From contig CAMDCN010000001.1 in the NCBI GenBank assembly GCA_945890485.1, forward strand, positions 558,001 to 622,000: a DNA stretch of 64,000 nt. The letters are read 5' to 3'. Of the stretch, positions 8,809-16,646 are shown one piece after another (within the stretch, counting starts at the first letter, position 1; every line of letters starts with the position of its first letter). The notes under the pieces were generated by a model. That model saw nothing but the letters and a program-made list of their open reading frames with translations, made no database searches and was not told where the DNA came from. The stretch comes from Candidatus Sulfopaludibacter sp. SbA3 (GTDB lineage Bacteria > Acidobacteriota > Terriglobia > Bryobacterales > Bryobacteraceae). Position numbers and translations under genes: made by a program.

Positions 8809-9489
8809 ATGCGACTTTTTGCGGAAATGAACCGGGAGCAGCTCCGTGCGGCGGCTCCGGAGAGCTTGGCGATTCTGCCGATTGGGGCTACCGAACAGCA
8901 TGGCCCGCACCTGGCGACGGGCATGGATTTCCTGACCGTTGAGCGGATTACGCGGGCGGCGGCGGAGCGCAGCGGCGTGGCGGCGATTGTGACGCCGACG
9001 CTGCCTTTCGGCTCCTCGCACCACCATCTCGTGTTCGGCGCGACGCTTTCCCTGGGGACGGAGACGTATCTGGCGGTGTTGAAGGACCTGCTGAACTGCT
9101 TGGTGGATGATGGGTTCCGGCAGATTTTCGTCGTGAACGGGCACGGCGGCAATCAGGACCTGATGCGCCTGGCGGTGCGGGATGTGCGGCGGGAGCGGAA
9201 CGTGCTGCTGGGCTGCGCGGCGTACTGGGGACCGCGCGGACCGGGCCATGCCGGAGAGTGGGAGACGTCTTTGATGATGGCGGCGCGGCCGGAGCTGATT
9301 GATTTGGCGGCCGATTTCTGGAACCCGGAGCGGGAGCCGGACTGCCGGCAGGATCGTCCAGACTTCTGGAAGGCGATCCATGGCTACACGGATGATCCGC
9401 GGGCGGCGACCGTGGAGCGGGGGCAAGCGCTGACGGAGGAGATTGTCACCGAACTGGCTGGAATTTTCCGTGATTTCGTGATGAAGTAA
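8809..9489 (+). CDS. Creatininase-family amidohydrolase
   Basis: 226 residues from MRLFAEMNREQL. In-frame ATGs at 8779 and 8800 also exist, but 8809 gives the usual family N-terminus and avoids overlap with the divergent start. Metal-ligand motifs are intact: GATEQHGPHLATGMD (Glu, His, Asp), NGHGGNQD and GHAGEWETS. The family holds two Zn/Mn ions and hydrolyses cyclic or linear amides (creatinine, 2-amino-5-formylamino-pyrimidine, mycofactocin precursors). No mycofactocin gene is nearby. The amidohydrolase gene follows 6 bases later in the same operon. The true substrate cannot be told from sequence. Confidence 0.88.
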   Translation: MRLFAEMNREQLRAAAPESLAILPIGATEQHGPHLATGMDFLTVERITRAAAERSGVAAIVTPTLPFGSSHHHLVFGATLSLGTETYLAVLKDLLNCLVDDGFRQIFVVNGHGGNQDLMRLAVRDVRRERNVLLGCAAYWGPRGPGHAGEWETSLMMAARPELIDLAADFWNPEREPDCRQDRPDFWKAIHGYTDDPRAATVERGQALTEEIVTELAGIFRDFVMK

Positions 9490-9495
9490 GGGCCT

Positions 9496-10365
9496 ATGAC
9501 ACGCCGCGAACTGCTTGCCTTGGCCACTGCTGCTGCCGTCCAGGCCGCGCCCGGAGCGCCGGTAATTGATACCCACGTCCACCTGTGGGAGCCGGCCAAG
9601 TTCCCCTATCATCCGAAGGGGACGTATGCGCCTCCGGCCGAGCCCCTCGAGCCGTATGTTGAGTTCGTGAAGAAGGCTGGGATCGATCACACCGTGATTG
9701 TGCATCCGGAGCCGTATCAGGACGACCATTCGTACTTGTGGCACTGCCTGAAGGAGCCGCGGTTCAAGGGGACGTTGCTCCTCGACACGATCGACCCAGC
9801 CACGCCGGGCAAGATGCGGGAACTGGTCAAGGCGCATCCGAAACGGCTGGTGGCCTTGCGGATTCATGCGATGAACGGTGCGACGCAAGCACCGGAACGG
9901 GGCGGAGCGATCAAGAATCGCGACCTGACCGACCCCGGCGTGGCCAACTGCTGGAAGACTGCAGCGGACATTGGCCTGGCAATCCAGATGCATTTTGTGC
10001 CGGATCAGGCGGCGAAGATTGGAGCGCTCTGTGCCAAGTTTCCGGGGGTTACCGTGGTGCTGGATCACATGGGCCGGTGCGGGACGAAGAAGGGCGGCAT
10101 GGAGGCCGTGATGGCCTTGGCGAAACATCCCCGGACGATCTTCAAGTATTCGGGCTGGAGCTACTTCGAGACGCCGGTCGCGCCGGTGGTGAAACGGGCA
10201 TATGAAGTGTTTGGGCCGGACCGGATCATCTGGGGCGGGCTAGGGATGAACGCGGCCGCGTATGCCAAGAACAAGGCGCTGTTTGCCGAGCACTTGGCGT
10301 TTGCGAGCGCGGCGGAGCAGGCGAAGATCCGCGGTGGGAATGCGGCGCGCATTTATGGCTTCTAG
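9496..10365 (+). CDS. Amidohydrolase-2 family metal-dependent hydrolase, exported
   Basis: 289 residues. A Tat-like or Sec signal (MTRRELLALATAAAVQAAPG) is followed by the first metal motif VIDTHVHLWEP. His in IQMHFVP and the DHMGR segment match the later barrel strands of PF04909 hydrolases/decarboxylases. The usual C-terminal WGSD motif, whose Asp is catalytic, reads WGGLGMN here, so that Asp is missing. The gene follows the creatininase-family gene by 6 bases. It may be a lactonase or decarboxylase-type enzyme that uses another residue, or a member with altered activity. Confidence 0.85.
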   Translation: MTRRELLALATAAAVQAAPGAPVIDTHVHLWEPAKFPYHPKGTYAPPAEPLEPYVEFVKKAGIDHTVIVHPEPYQDDHSYLWHCLKEPRFKGTLLLDTIDPATPGKMRELVKAHPKRLVALRIHAMNGATQAPERGGAIKNRDLTDPGVANCWKTAADIGLAIQMHFVPDQAAKIGALCAKFPGVTVVLDHMGRCGTKKGGMEAVMALAKHPRTIFKYSGWSYFETPVAPVVKRAYEVFGPDRIIWGGLGMNAAAYAKNKALFAEHLAFASAAEQAKIRGGNAARIYGF

Positions 10366-10396
10366 CAGATTCTTAGCGTAGGCTTAGCACTCCTTA

Positions 10397-10412
10397 ACTC
10401 GGTAATCCGAGT
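10397..10412. repeat. Short perfect hairpin before the EF-hand operon
   Basis: ACTCGG, a TAAT loop, then CCGAGT: a 6-bp perfect stem between the amidohydrolase stop and the EF-hand start. It could be a weak terminator or an operator; there is no T-run after it. Confidence 0.35.
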
Positions 10413-10442
10413 GGGCGCCCGTAGAGTGGGGTTGGAACTACT

Positions 10443-11078
10443 ATGAAACACCTCACTCTTTTCTTCGCGCTGAGCACGCTGATGCTCGCCCAACCCCGGC
10501 GCGGCGGTCCCGCGATGATGCTGCTGGATACCGACCGGGACGGCACGATTACGGCCGCGGAGTGGAAGAACGCTCCCTCCGCCTTGGCCAAACTGGACAA
10601 GAACAGCGACGGGAAAGTGTCGCCGGATGAGTTGCGGCCTCCGGGCGGTGGCCCTGGGGGGCCGGGCGGCGAGGATATGGTCGCGCGGCTGATGTCGTTC
10701 GACAAGGACAACGACGGTAAGCTGAGCGCGGCCGAACTACCCGAGCGCATGCAAGGCATGATGACGCGGGCGGACAAGAATAGCGACGGCTTCCTGACGA
10801 AGGAAGAGTTGACGGCGGCAGCGCCGTCCGGTCCTCCGCAGGGCGAAGGCCGCGGCGGACCGCGGGGTGAAGGCGGGCCACGGGGCGGCATGATGCGGAT
10901 GGACCCGATCCTGTCGGCGGTCGATGCCGATCAAGATGGGACACTGTCGGCAACGGAAATCCAGGGCTCGGCGGCGGCGATCGCGAAGCTGGACAAAGAC
11001 GGCGACGGCAAGTTGACCCGCGAAGAGGTTCGCCCAGCGTTCGGCGGCCGCCGGGGAGAAGGCAGGCCGCGGCCGTGA
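10443..11078 (+). CDS. Secreted EF-hand calcium-binding protein
   Basis: 211 residues with signal peptide MKHLTLFFALSTLMLAQP. Six canonical EF-hand loops are visible: DTDRDGTITAAE, DKNSDGKVSPDE, DKDNDGKLSAAE, DKNSDGFLTKEE, DADQDGTLSATE and DKDGDGKLTREE. All keep Asp at positions 1, 3 and 5 or close equivalents and Glu at 12. Gly/Pro/Arg-rich linkers separate pairs of hands (near residues 68-76 and 128-150) and the C-terminus is Arg-rich. It is the first gene of an operon with ApbE-DUF2271 and PepSY-TM genes; its stop overlaps the GTG start of the next gene by 4 bases. Calcium buffering or sensing outside the cytoplasm is likely; the partner is not known. Confidence 0.9.
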   Translation: MKHLTLFFALSTLMLAQPRRGGPAMMLLDTDRDGTITAAEWKNAPSALAKLDKNSDGKVSPDELRPPGGGPGGPGGEDMVARLMSFDKDNDGKLSAAELPERMQGMMTRADKNSDGFLTKEELTAAAPSGPPQGEGRGGPRGEGGPRGGMMRMDPILSAVDADQDGTLSATEIQGSAAAIAKLDKDGDGKLTREEVRPAFGGRRGEGRPRP

Positions 11079-12478
11079 CCCGGCGGCAACTGTTGTTAGC
11101 GAGCCTGGACGGGCACCGGGAGACGGTGTTCGCCTTCGGCCACGAAGATGTGCTGGGCACTTCGCTCGACATGCAGTTCGCCGCGGACTCCGCGGCCGAC
11201 GCCGAGGTGGCGGAGGCCATGGTCCTGGCCGAGATCGACCGGCTGCGCGGGGTGCTGAGCACGTGGGACCCGGGCTCGGAAGCCAGCCGATGGCTCAAAT
11301 TACGAAACGAAGCCATTGTGGTTTCTGAGGACCTCGCGGCGGTGCTGCGGGCTTACGATACGTGGCGTGAGCGCACCGGCGGCGCCGTGGATCCGGCCGT
11401 GGGCGCGGCAACGGCACTGTGGGAGGGCGCCAGCCGGGAGCCGGACGCGGCAATGCGGGCGACCGCGGCAGCGGCTATCGCCCAACGCCATTGGGAACTC
11501 GACGGGCGCGTGGCCACGCGGAGGGGCACGACGCCGATGGTGTTCGCCAGCTTGGCGAAGGGCTACGTGCTGGACCGGGCCGTCGAGGCGGCGATGGCAG
11601 GGCCAGTGCGGGGCGCGTTGATCAACATCGGCGGCGACCTGGTGGTGCGGGGCGAACTCCGACCGCGCATCGACGTCCGGAGCCCAGAGGAAGGCACCGC
11701 CGCGCGGATTGCCGTGGCGGATATGGCGGTGGCCACGAGCGGCGACTACCGGCGCGGCTACGAGATCGGCGGGCGGCGGTATTCGCATCTGTTAGACCCG
11801 CGTACGGCGGCGCCGGCAACGGGCGTACGCAGTGCGACGGTAATGGCGCGGGACGCCGTGACGGCCGGAGCGCTGGCGACAGCGCTCGCCGTGATGGATC
11901 CGGCCGAAGGGCAACGACTGGGCGATAGCATAGCGGGGACGGAGTATCTGCTGCTGGCGGCGAATGGGCGGCCGATTCTGAGCCGAGGCTGGGGCGCGTT
12001 GGCGCAGGCGCCACCGGCCGACGGGATGGAGCTGGCGGTAGAGTTCGAGATCGCCCGCGTGGACGGGCAGCGCTACCGGCGGCCTTACATTTCGGTGTGG
12101 ATAGAAGACAAAGACAAGTTCCCGTTACGAACACTGGCGTTCTGGGTAGAGAAATCCCGCTGGTGGCCGGACTTGAAATCGTGGTACCGGGGCGACCGGA
12201 TGCGGGCGATGGCCGAAGGGACCGAGATCACGGCAACTGTCGCGAGCGCGACCCGGGCGCCGGGCAAATACACCGTGAAGTGGGACGGCAAGGATAGCCA
12301 GGGCAAGCCAGTAAAGCCCGGCCGGTACGCCGTCTGTATTGAAGCCGCGCGCGAACACGGCACCTACCAACTGATTCGTCACGAAATGGAGTTCAACGGC
12401 ACGGCGCAATCCGTACCGCTCAAAGGCAATGTCGAAATCGCTGCTGCAAACCTTGCATACCGAAAAGCTGCGCGCTGA
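11075..12478 (+). CDS. ApbE flavin transferase fused to DUF2271
   Basis: 467 residues, GTG start inside a GTGA overlap with the EF-hand stop. Residues about 25-300 are ApbE (FAD:protein FMN transferase), which attaches FMN to Thr of target proteins in a Mg-dependent reaction. Visible motifs are LSTWDPGSEASR, GGAVDPAVG, SLAKGYVLDRAVE, INIGGDLVVRG and SHLLDPRTAAPA. Residues about 315-450 are DUF2271 (RRPYISVWIEDKDKFPLRTL), a domain often linked to PepSY membrane proteins. A cleavable signal peptide is not obvious. The start of the PepSY gene lies inside its last 50 bases. The FMN target is not identified; none of the neighbours shows an obvious flavinylation motif. Confidence 0.9.
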   Translation: MTRRQLLLASLDGHRETVFAFGHEDVLGTSLDMQFAADSAADAEVAEAMVLAEIDRLRGVLSTWDPGSEASRWLKLRNEAIVVSEDLAAVLRAYDTWRERTGGAVDPAVGAATALWEGASREPDAAMRATAAAAIAQRHWELDGRVATRRGTTPMVFASLAKGYVLDRAVEAAMAGPVRGALINIGGDLVVRGELRPRIDVRSPEEGTAARIAVADMAVATSGDYRRGYEIGGRRYSHLLDPRTAAPATGVRSATVMARDAVTAGALATALAVMDPAEGQRLGDSIAGTEYLLLAANGRPILSRGWGALAQAPPADGMELAVEFEIARVDGQRYRRPYISVWIEDKDKFPLRTLAFWVEKSRWWPDLKSWYRGDRMRAMAEGTEITATVASATRAPGKYTVKWDGKDSQGKPVKPGRYAVCIEAAREHGTYQLIRHEMEFNGTAQSVPLKGNVEIAAANLAYRKAAR

Positions 12479-13070
12479 AGCGCGGCGGGGCGTCTGGAAA
12501 CGGCGGACGGCGACGGCCGCGCGATGGCTGCATATCTATGGATCGATGGTGAGCCTTTCGCTGCTGCTGTTCTTCTCCGCCACGGGATTGGCGTTAAACC
12601 ACGCCGACTGGTTCGCGGCCCAACAGCGGACGGCTCAGTTCCAGGGCCAAGTGCCGGTGGCGTGGACGAATGTCGATCTCGCAAAGCTTGAAATCGTGGA
12701 GCATCTGCGGCGAAACCACGGCATCAAAACCGGGATGAGCGAGTTCCGCGCCGAGGACGGGCAAGCGTCGATCTCTTTCAAAGGGCCGGGCTACACGGCC
12801 GATGTCGTGATGGACCGGGCAACCGGCCGCTACGACGTGACGGAGACGCGCATGGGCGTGGCCGCGGTGCTGAACGACCTGCACAAAGGCCGCGATACGG
12901 GCCCGGCCTGGAGCCTGTTGCTGGATGTCTCGGCCGGGCTGATGGTGCTGGTGTCGTTCACGGGCCTGGTGCTGCTGTGGTACCTGCAGCGGAAGCGCGT
13001 GGCGGGGCTGCTGAGCCTTGCCGGCGGTACGCTGGCCTGCTATCTGGTCTACGCGATTTGGGTGCCGTAG
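12429..13070 (+). CDS. PepSY-associated transmembrane protein
   Basis: 213 residues. The first TM helix (WLHIYGSMVSLSLLLFFSAT) is followed by the typical GLALNHADWF. A PepSY-like periplasmic domain covers about residues 60-150. Two C-terminal helices follow (GLMVLVSFTGLVLLWYLQRK and LAGGTLACYLVYAIWV). It overlaps the ApbE-DUF2271 gene by 50 bases and has AAAGG just before the ATG, so coupling is likely. Proteins of this type are often encoded with ApbE/DUF2271 and iron or flavin reductase functions. The stop abuts the convergent DUF1553 gene with no space between. Confidence 0.88.
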   Translation: MSKSLLQTLHTEKLRAEARRGVWKRRTATAARWLHIYGSMVSLSLLLFFSATGLALNHADWFAAQQRTAQFQGQVPVAWTNVDLAKLEIVEHLRRNHGIKTGMSEFRAEDGQASISFKGPGYTADVVMDRATGRYDVTETRMGVAAVLNDLHKGRDTGPAWSLLLDVSAGLMVLVSFTGLVLLWYLQRKRVAGLLSLAGGTLACYLVYAIWVP

Positions 13071-16001
13071 CTACTTGTTCAGCACTTCGTCGAGATTCAG
13101 AAGCTGATTGGCGAGCATGGTGAGCGCGGCCCCTTCCGCCGGGGCCACCTTCGCATCGACGGGCGCTTCGCCGGTGGCGAGCAGCTTCTTGGCATCCGTT
13201 GGGTTCGAATCGTAAAAACGAAGATAGTCCTGATAGGCCTTACGGGCGATCTGGCGTTCGGGATCGGCGAGGGGCCGGCGGAGGACGGCACCAGCGAGGA
13301 AATCGGCGCGGGGATCGAACTCAGCGCCGACGTGATAGGCTCGCTGAGCGAGGACCCGGGCGGCTTCGACGAACTGCGTGTCGTTCATCGTCACAAGGGC
13401 CTGGAGCGGCGTGTTGGTGCGTTCGCGGCGGACGGTGCAGGCTTCGCGGGTGGGAGCGTTGAAGATGTCGAGGCTCGCCGGCGGGGCGCTGCGCTTCCAG
13501 AACCAGTAGACGGAGCGACGGTAGAGTTTGTCGCCGGAGTCAGGCTTATAGAAGCGCGTGTTGGAGCCGTTCATGGCGACGGTCTCCCAAACGCCGGCGG
13601 GCTGATAGGGCTTCACGCTGGGGCCGCCGATCTGCGGCGAGAGCAGGCCGCTCGAAGCGAGAGCATAGTCGCGGACCATCTCGCCGTCCATGCGGAAGCG
13701 GGGGCCACGGCTGAGGAGGCGGTTCTCGGGATCCTTAGCGAGCTTCTCGGGCGTCGAGAGCGCCGCTTGGCGGTAGGTGGCCGAGAGCATCACCTGCTTA
13801 TAGAAGCGCTTAATGTCCCAGCCGTTGTCGCGGAAGTCGATGGCGAGCCAATCGAGGAGTTCCTGGTTGACGGGCGGCTGGCCCTGGCTGCCGAAGTCTT
13901 CGGCGGTGCGGACGAGGCCGTCGCCGAACAGCTCCTGCCACATGCGGTTGACGGCGACGCGGGCCACGATGGGATTCTCTTTGCTGACGAGCCAAGCGGC
14001 GAGGCCGAGGCGGTTGCGGGGCAGGCTGGCGGGCATGGGCGGGAGAGCGCTGGGCGTATTGGCCTCGACGCGATCGCGCTTCTGGTCGTAGGCGCCACGA
14101 TAGAGCAGATGCGCGAAGGGCATTTGGCCCGTGCGTTCCTGCATGACGTGGGTGACTGCGCCGCGGCGGGCGATGGCTTTGGCCTCGAGCTGCAGCTTGG
14201 CTTGCTCAGCGGCAAGCTTCTGATAGGCGGAGTCGCGATGGAAAAGGTAATAGGTGCGAAGGGCTTCGCGATCTTCGCCCTTGCGGATGGTGGCCCAATC
14301 GGCGAGGAGGCGGGCTTCAGTTTCGCTAACGACACGCTTCAGGATACGGAAGTCGGCGATCTCGCCGCCGGGGAGAGACTTGCCCAGCGTGAGCGGGACG
14401 ACCGAGTCGATGCGGCCGGGGAGTTCGATGTTCTGGTTGCCGCCGCCCTGGGTGGGGATGGCGCGGCCGTTGAGATAGAGGCTGAGGCCGGACTGATGGC
14501 GGGAACCATCGTAGGTAGCGACGATGTGGTTCCAGGTGCCGTGGACAAGCTGGTTCAGGTGACCGGCCCGGATCTCGATGTTGCGGCCGTCGTCGCCGAA
14601 CATGCGGAAGGCGGGGACGCGGCTGCCGACGTCGATCATCCAGCCGCGGTTCTTGTCACTGGCGTCCTGCTGGGAGGCGATGACATAGCCCTGTTCGGCC
14701 TTCGGGAAGAAGAAGGAGACAGAGATGGTGAAGGGCTGGTCGGCGAGGAGTTTGGGAGCGTTCGGGATGGGCTTGCCGTCGGTGGCGATGGCGAGCGGCG
14801 CGGGGAGGGCGTAGAGCTGATCCTTGGCCGGGAGGGGGTGGGCGGCGATGGCTTTGTTCGACGAACGAAGCCACTTTTCAAAGCGAGGGTCGGTGGCGGC
14901 GCGGCGGCGGTTGAGCTCGGCGGTGAGTTCGGCGCGGCGGGCGGAGACCTGGTCCCAGCGGGCGCGGTCTTCGGCGCGGGGGACAACGAGAACGGGCGGC
15001 GTATCGGGGATGTTGTCGTCCATCACGTTCTGCGTCGTGTTGCGGAAGAAGGCGCCGAGCGAATAGAAATCCTTCTGCGTGATGGGATCGAACTTGTGAT
15101 CATGGCAGGCGGCGCAGCCGACGGTCATACCGAGCCAGACGGCTCCGACGGTGTCGGCGCGGTCCTTGGCGTAGACTTCGGCGTACTCGTCTTCGATGAG
15201 GCCGGCTTCGTTGGTGGTGGGGTTGCAGCGCTGGAAACCAGTGGCGATGCGTTGTTCGAGCGTCGGGTTCGGCAGGAGGTCGCCGGCGAGTTGTTCGGTA
15301 GTGAACTTGTCGAAGCTGAGGTTGCGATTGAAGGCTTGGATGACCCAGTCGCGATAGGGCCACATTTCGCGATAGTTGTCGACGTGAATGCCGTGGGTAT
15401 CGGCGTAGCGGGCGGCGTCGAGCCAATAGCGGGCGCGGTGTTCGCCGTAGCGGGGCGAGGCGAGGAGGCGGTCGAGGAGCTTCTCGTAGGCCTGGGTGGA
15501 GGAGTCGTTGAGGAAGGCTTCGAGGTCGGCGGGTTCGGGCGGGAGGCCGGTGAGGTCGAGGGCGGCGCGGCGGGCGAGGGTGCGTTTATCGGCTTCAGGG
15601 GCCGGGGTGAGACCGAGGGGGCGGAGCTTGGCGAGGACGAGTTCGTCGATGCTGTTGGCGGTGGGGCGGACGGGGGCTTCGTAGGCCCAGTGGGCGGTCC
15701 AGGGAGCGCCTTCGTCGATCCAGGCTTTGAGAGTGGCGACTTGTTCAGGGGAGAGCTTCTTGTGGGATTGGGGCGGGGGCATGACGCGCTGGGGGCGCGT
15801 GTCGGTGATGCGGGCGAGGATCGCGCTGCGTTTGGCGTGGACGGCGTCTTTCTGATCGAGGCGGAGATTCGCCATGCGGGCGCCGGCGTCCGGGCCGTGG
15901 CACTGGAAGCAGTTGTCAGAAAGGATGGGCCGGACTTGGCGCTGGAAGTCCACGGCCGGGAGGGCGGAGACGGTGGCGCAAACGAGGAGCAACGTACGCA
16001 T
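13071..16001 (-). CDS. PSD1-type protein: cytochrome-like, DUF1549, LamG, DUF1553
   Basis: 976 residues with a signal peptide (MRTLLLVCATVSALPAVD). The N-terminal cytochrome-like domain carries heme motif CFQCH near residue 32 and the DEGAPW block. DUF1549 covers about residues 110-330 and includes a second CAACHDHKFDP motif. A LamG/concanavalin-like insert lies near 415-570 (ISVSFFFPKAEQGYVIASQQ, then a GLSLYLNGRAIPT stretch). DUF1553 is C-terminal, with RTNTPLQALVTMNDTQFVEA. This architecture is abundant in Planctomycetes and Solibacter-like Acidobacteria and is thought to act outside the cytoplasm on polysaccharides or in electron transfer. No function is proven. It is transcribed alone and ends directly against the PepSY gene. 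Confidence 0.92.
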   Translation of the reverse strand: MRTLLLVCATVSALPAVDFQRQVRPILSDNCFQCHGPDAGARMANLRLDQKDAVHAKRSAILARITDTRPQRVMPPPQSHKKLSPEQVATLKAWIDEGAPWTAHWAYEAPVRPTANSIDELVLAKLRPLGLTPAPEADKRTLARRAALDLTGLPPEPADLEAFLNDSSTQAYEKLLDRLLASPRYGEHRARYWLDAARYADTHGIHVDNYREMWPYRDWVIQAFNRNLSFDKFTTEQLAGDLLPNPTLEQRIATGFQRCNPTTNEAGLIEDEYAEVYAKDRADTVGAVWLGMTVGCAACHDHKFDPITQKDFYSLGAFFRNTTQNVMDDNIPDTPPVLVVPRAEDRARWDQVSARRAELTAELNRRRAATDPRFEKWLRSSNKAIAAHPLPAKDQLYALPAPLAIATDGKPIPNAPKLLADQPFTISVSFFFPKAEQGYVIASQQDASDKNRGWMIDVGSRVPAFRMFGDDGRNIEIRAGHLNQLVHGTWNHIVATYDGSRHQSGLSLYLNGRAIPTQGGGNQNIELPGRIDSVVPLTLGKSLPGGEIADFRILKRVVSETEARLLADWATIRKGEDREALRTYYLFHRDSAYQKLAAEQAKLQLEAKAIARRGAVTHVMQERTGQMPFAHLLYRGAYDQKRDRVEANTPSALPPMPASLPRNRLGLAAWLVSKENPIVARVAVNRMWQELFGDGLVRTAEDFGSQGQPPVNQELLDWLAIDFRDNGWDIKRFYKQVMLSATYRQAALSTPEKLAKDPENRLLSRGPRFRMDGEMVRDYALASSGLLSPQIGGPSVKPYQPAGVWETVAMNGSNTRFYKPDSGDKLYRRSVYWFWKRSAPPASLDIFNAPTREACTVRRERTNTPLQALVTMNDTQFVEAARVLAQRAYHVGAEFDPRADFLAGAVLRRPLADPERQIARKAYQDYLRFYDSNPTDAKKLLATGEAPVDAKVAPAEGAALTMLANQLLNLDEVLNK

Positions 16002-16035
16002 ACGCCTCTAGTTTATGCCCTTTGGGCTGGATGCT

Positions 16036-16644
16036 CTATCGGTGGAGGGACAAAGGCCGAAAGTTGGCTTCGCGTATTGCGATTTCTTGAAGGAGCAGGT
16101 CTTTCGATCGCCGGGCGAGGTTGGCGAATTGGCGGAATTCAGCGCCGCGCGTTAGTGCGGCCCGGTCTCGTTTTTTGTTTTCTTCATTGAACATTCGAGT
16201 GAATTCGGCTTCCAGCTCTTCCGTGGTCCGGTGTTGGGCGAGCAGAGATCGAATCTCTGCCTGAGCGCTGAGAACACCTTCCAGGCCAGCGAGTGTGCCG
16301 CCCTCGTCCGGGCCGAGGACCTTGCCGGAATCTAGGATCACAAGATCGATAGAGATGGTCATGGTGACGAAGGAGCGGCCGCTGCGATCAGGATCCCGTA
16401 GCATGACTGAGCGGGTGGCGCCGTCGGGGATCTCGACCCCGTTGCTCTTGACGCCGAAGTTGTAAAGCACCCGGTGGTGGCCGAAGGGCTCACCAAATTC
16501 CGGCGTGCAGAAGCCGCGCACGGTGTAGCCGATGATGGTGGAGCCCAGGTTGTTGGTCAACAGCAGGGAGCCGGGCTCCAGCGGAACCGATTGCAGGAGG
16601 AGTCCGTCAGAGAAGGGCCGGATGATCACCTGCGGCTCTGCCAT
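16036..16644 (-). CDS. Hypothetical protein, third gene of the RND operon
   Basis: 202 residues from MAEPQVIIRPFSDG. The open frame continues upstream only as a shadow of the RND gene. The start is 2 bases after the RND stop, so translation is probably coupled. There is no signal peptide or TM helix. Residues 1-110 look beta-rich (SLLLTNNLGSTIIGYTVRGF); residues 130-195 are charged and helical (TRMFNEENKKRDRAALTRG), perhaps coiled coil. I do not recognise the family. Its position suggests a role linked to efflux, but an unrelated passenger gene is equally possible. Confidence 0.7.
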   Translation of the reverse strand: MAEPQVIIRPFSDGLLLQSVPLEPGSLLLTNNLGSTIIGYTVRGFCTPEFGEPFGHHRVLYNFGVKSNGVEIPDGATRSVMLRDPDRSGRSFVTMTISIDLVILDSGKVLGPDEGGTLAGLEGVLSAQAEIRSLLAQHRTTEELEAEFTRMFNEENKKRDRAALTRGAEFRQFANLARRSKDLLLQEIAIREANFRPLSLHR

Positions 16645-16646
16645 TT

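Noticed and set aside
8713-10128. A 471-codon minus-strand frame opposite the creatininase and amidohydrolase genes
   Set aside because: Arg/Pro/His-rich shadow; the plus-strand genes carry intact metal motifs.
13332-16190. A 952-codon open frame on the plus strand opposite the DUF1549/DUF1553 gene
   Set aside because: It is the mirror of a GC-rich coding gene with clear domains; its translation is low-complexity (Gly/Ala/Val/Glu-rich) and has no family resemblance.
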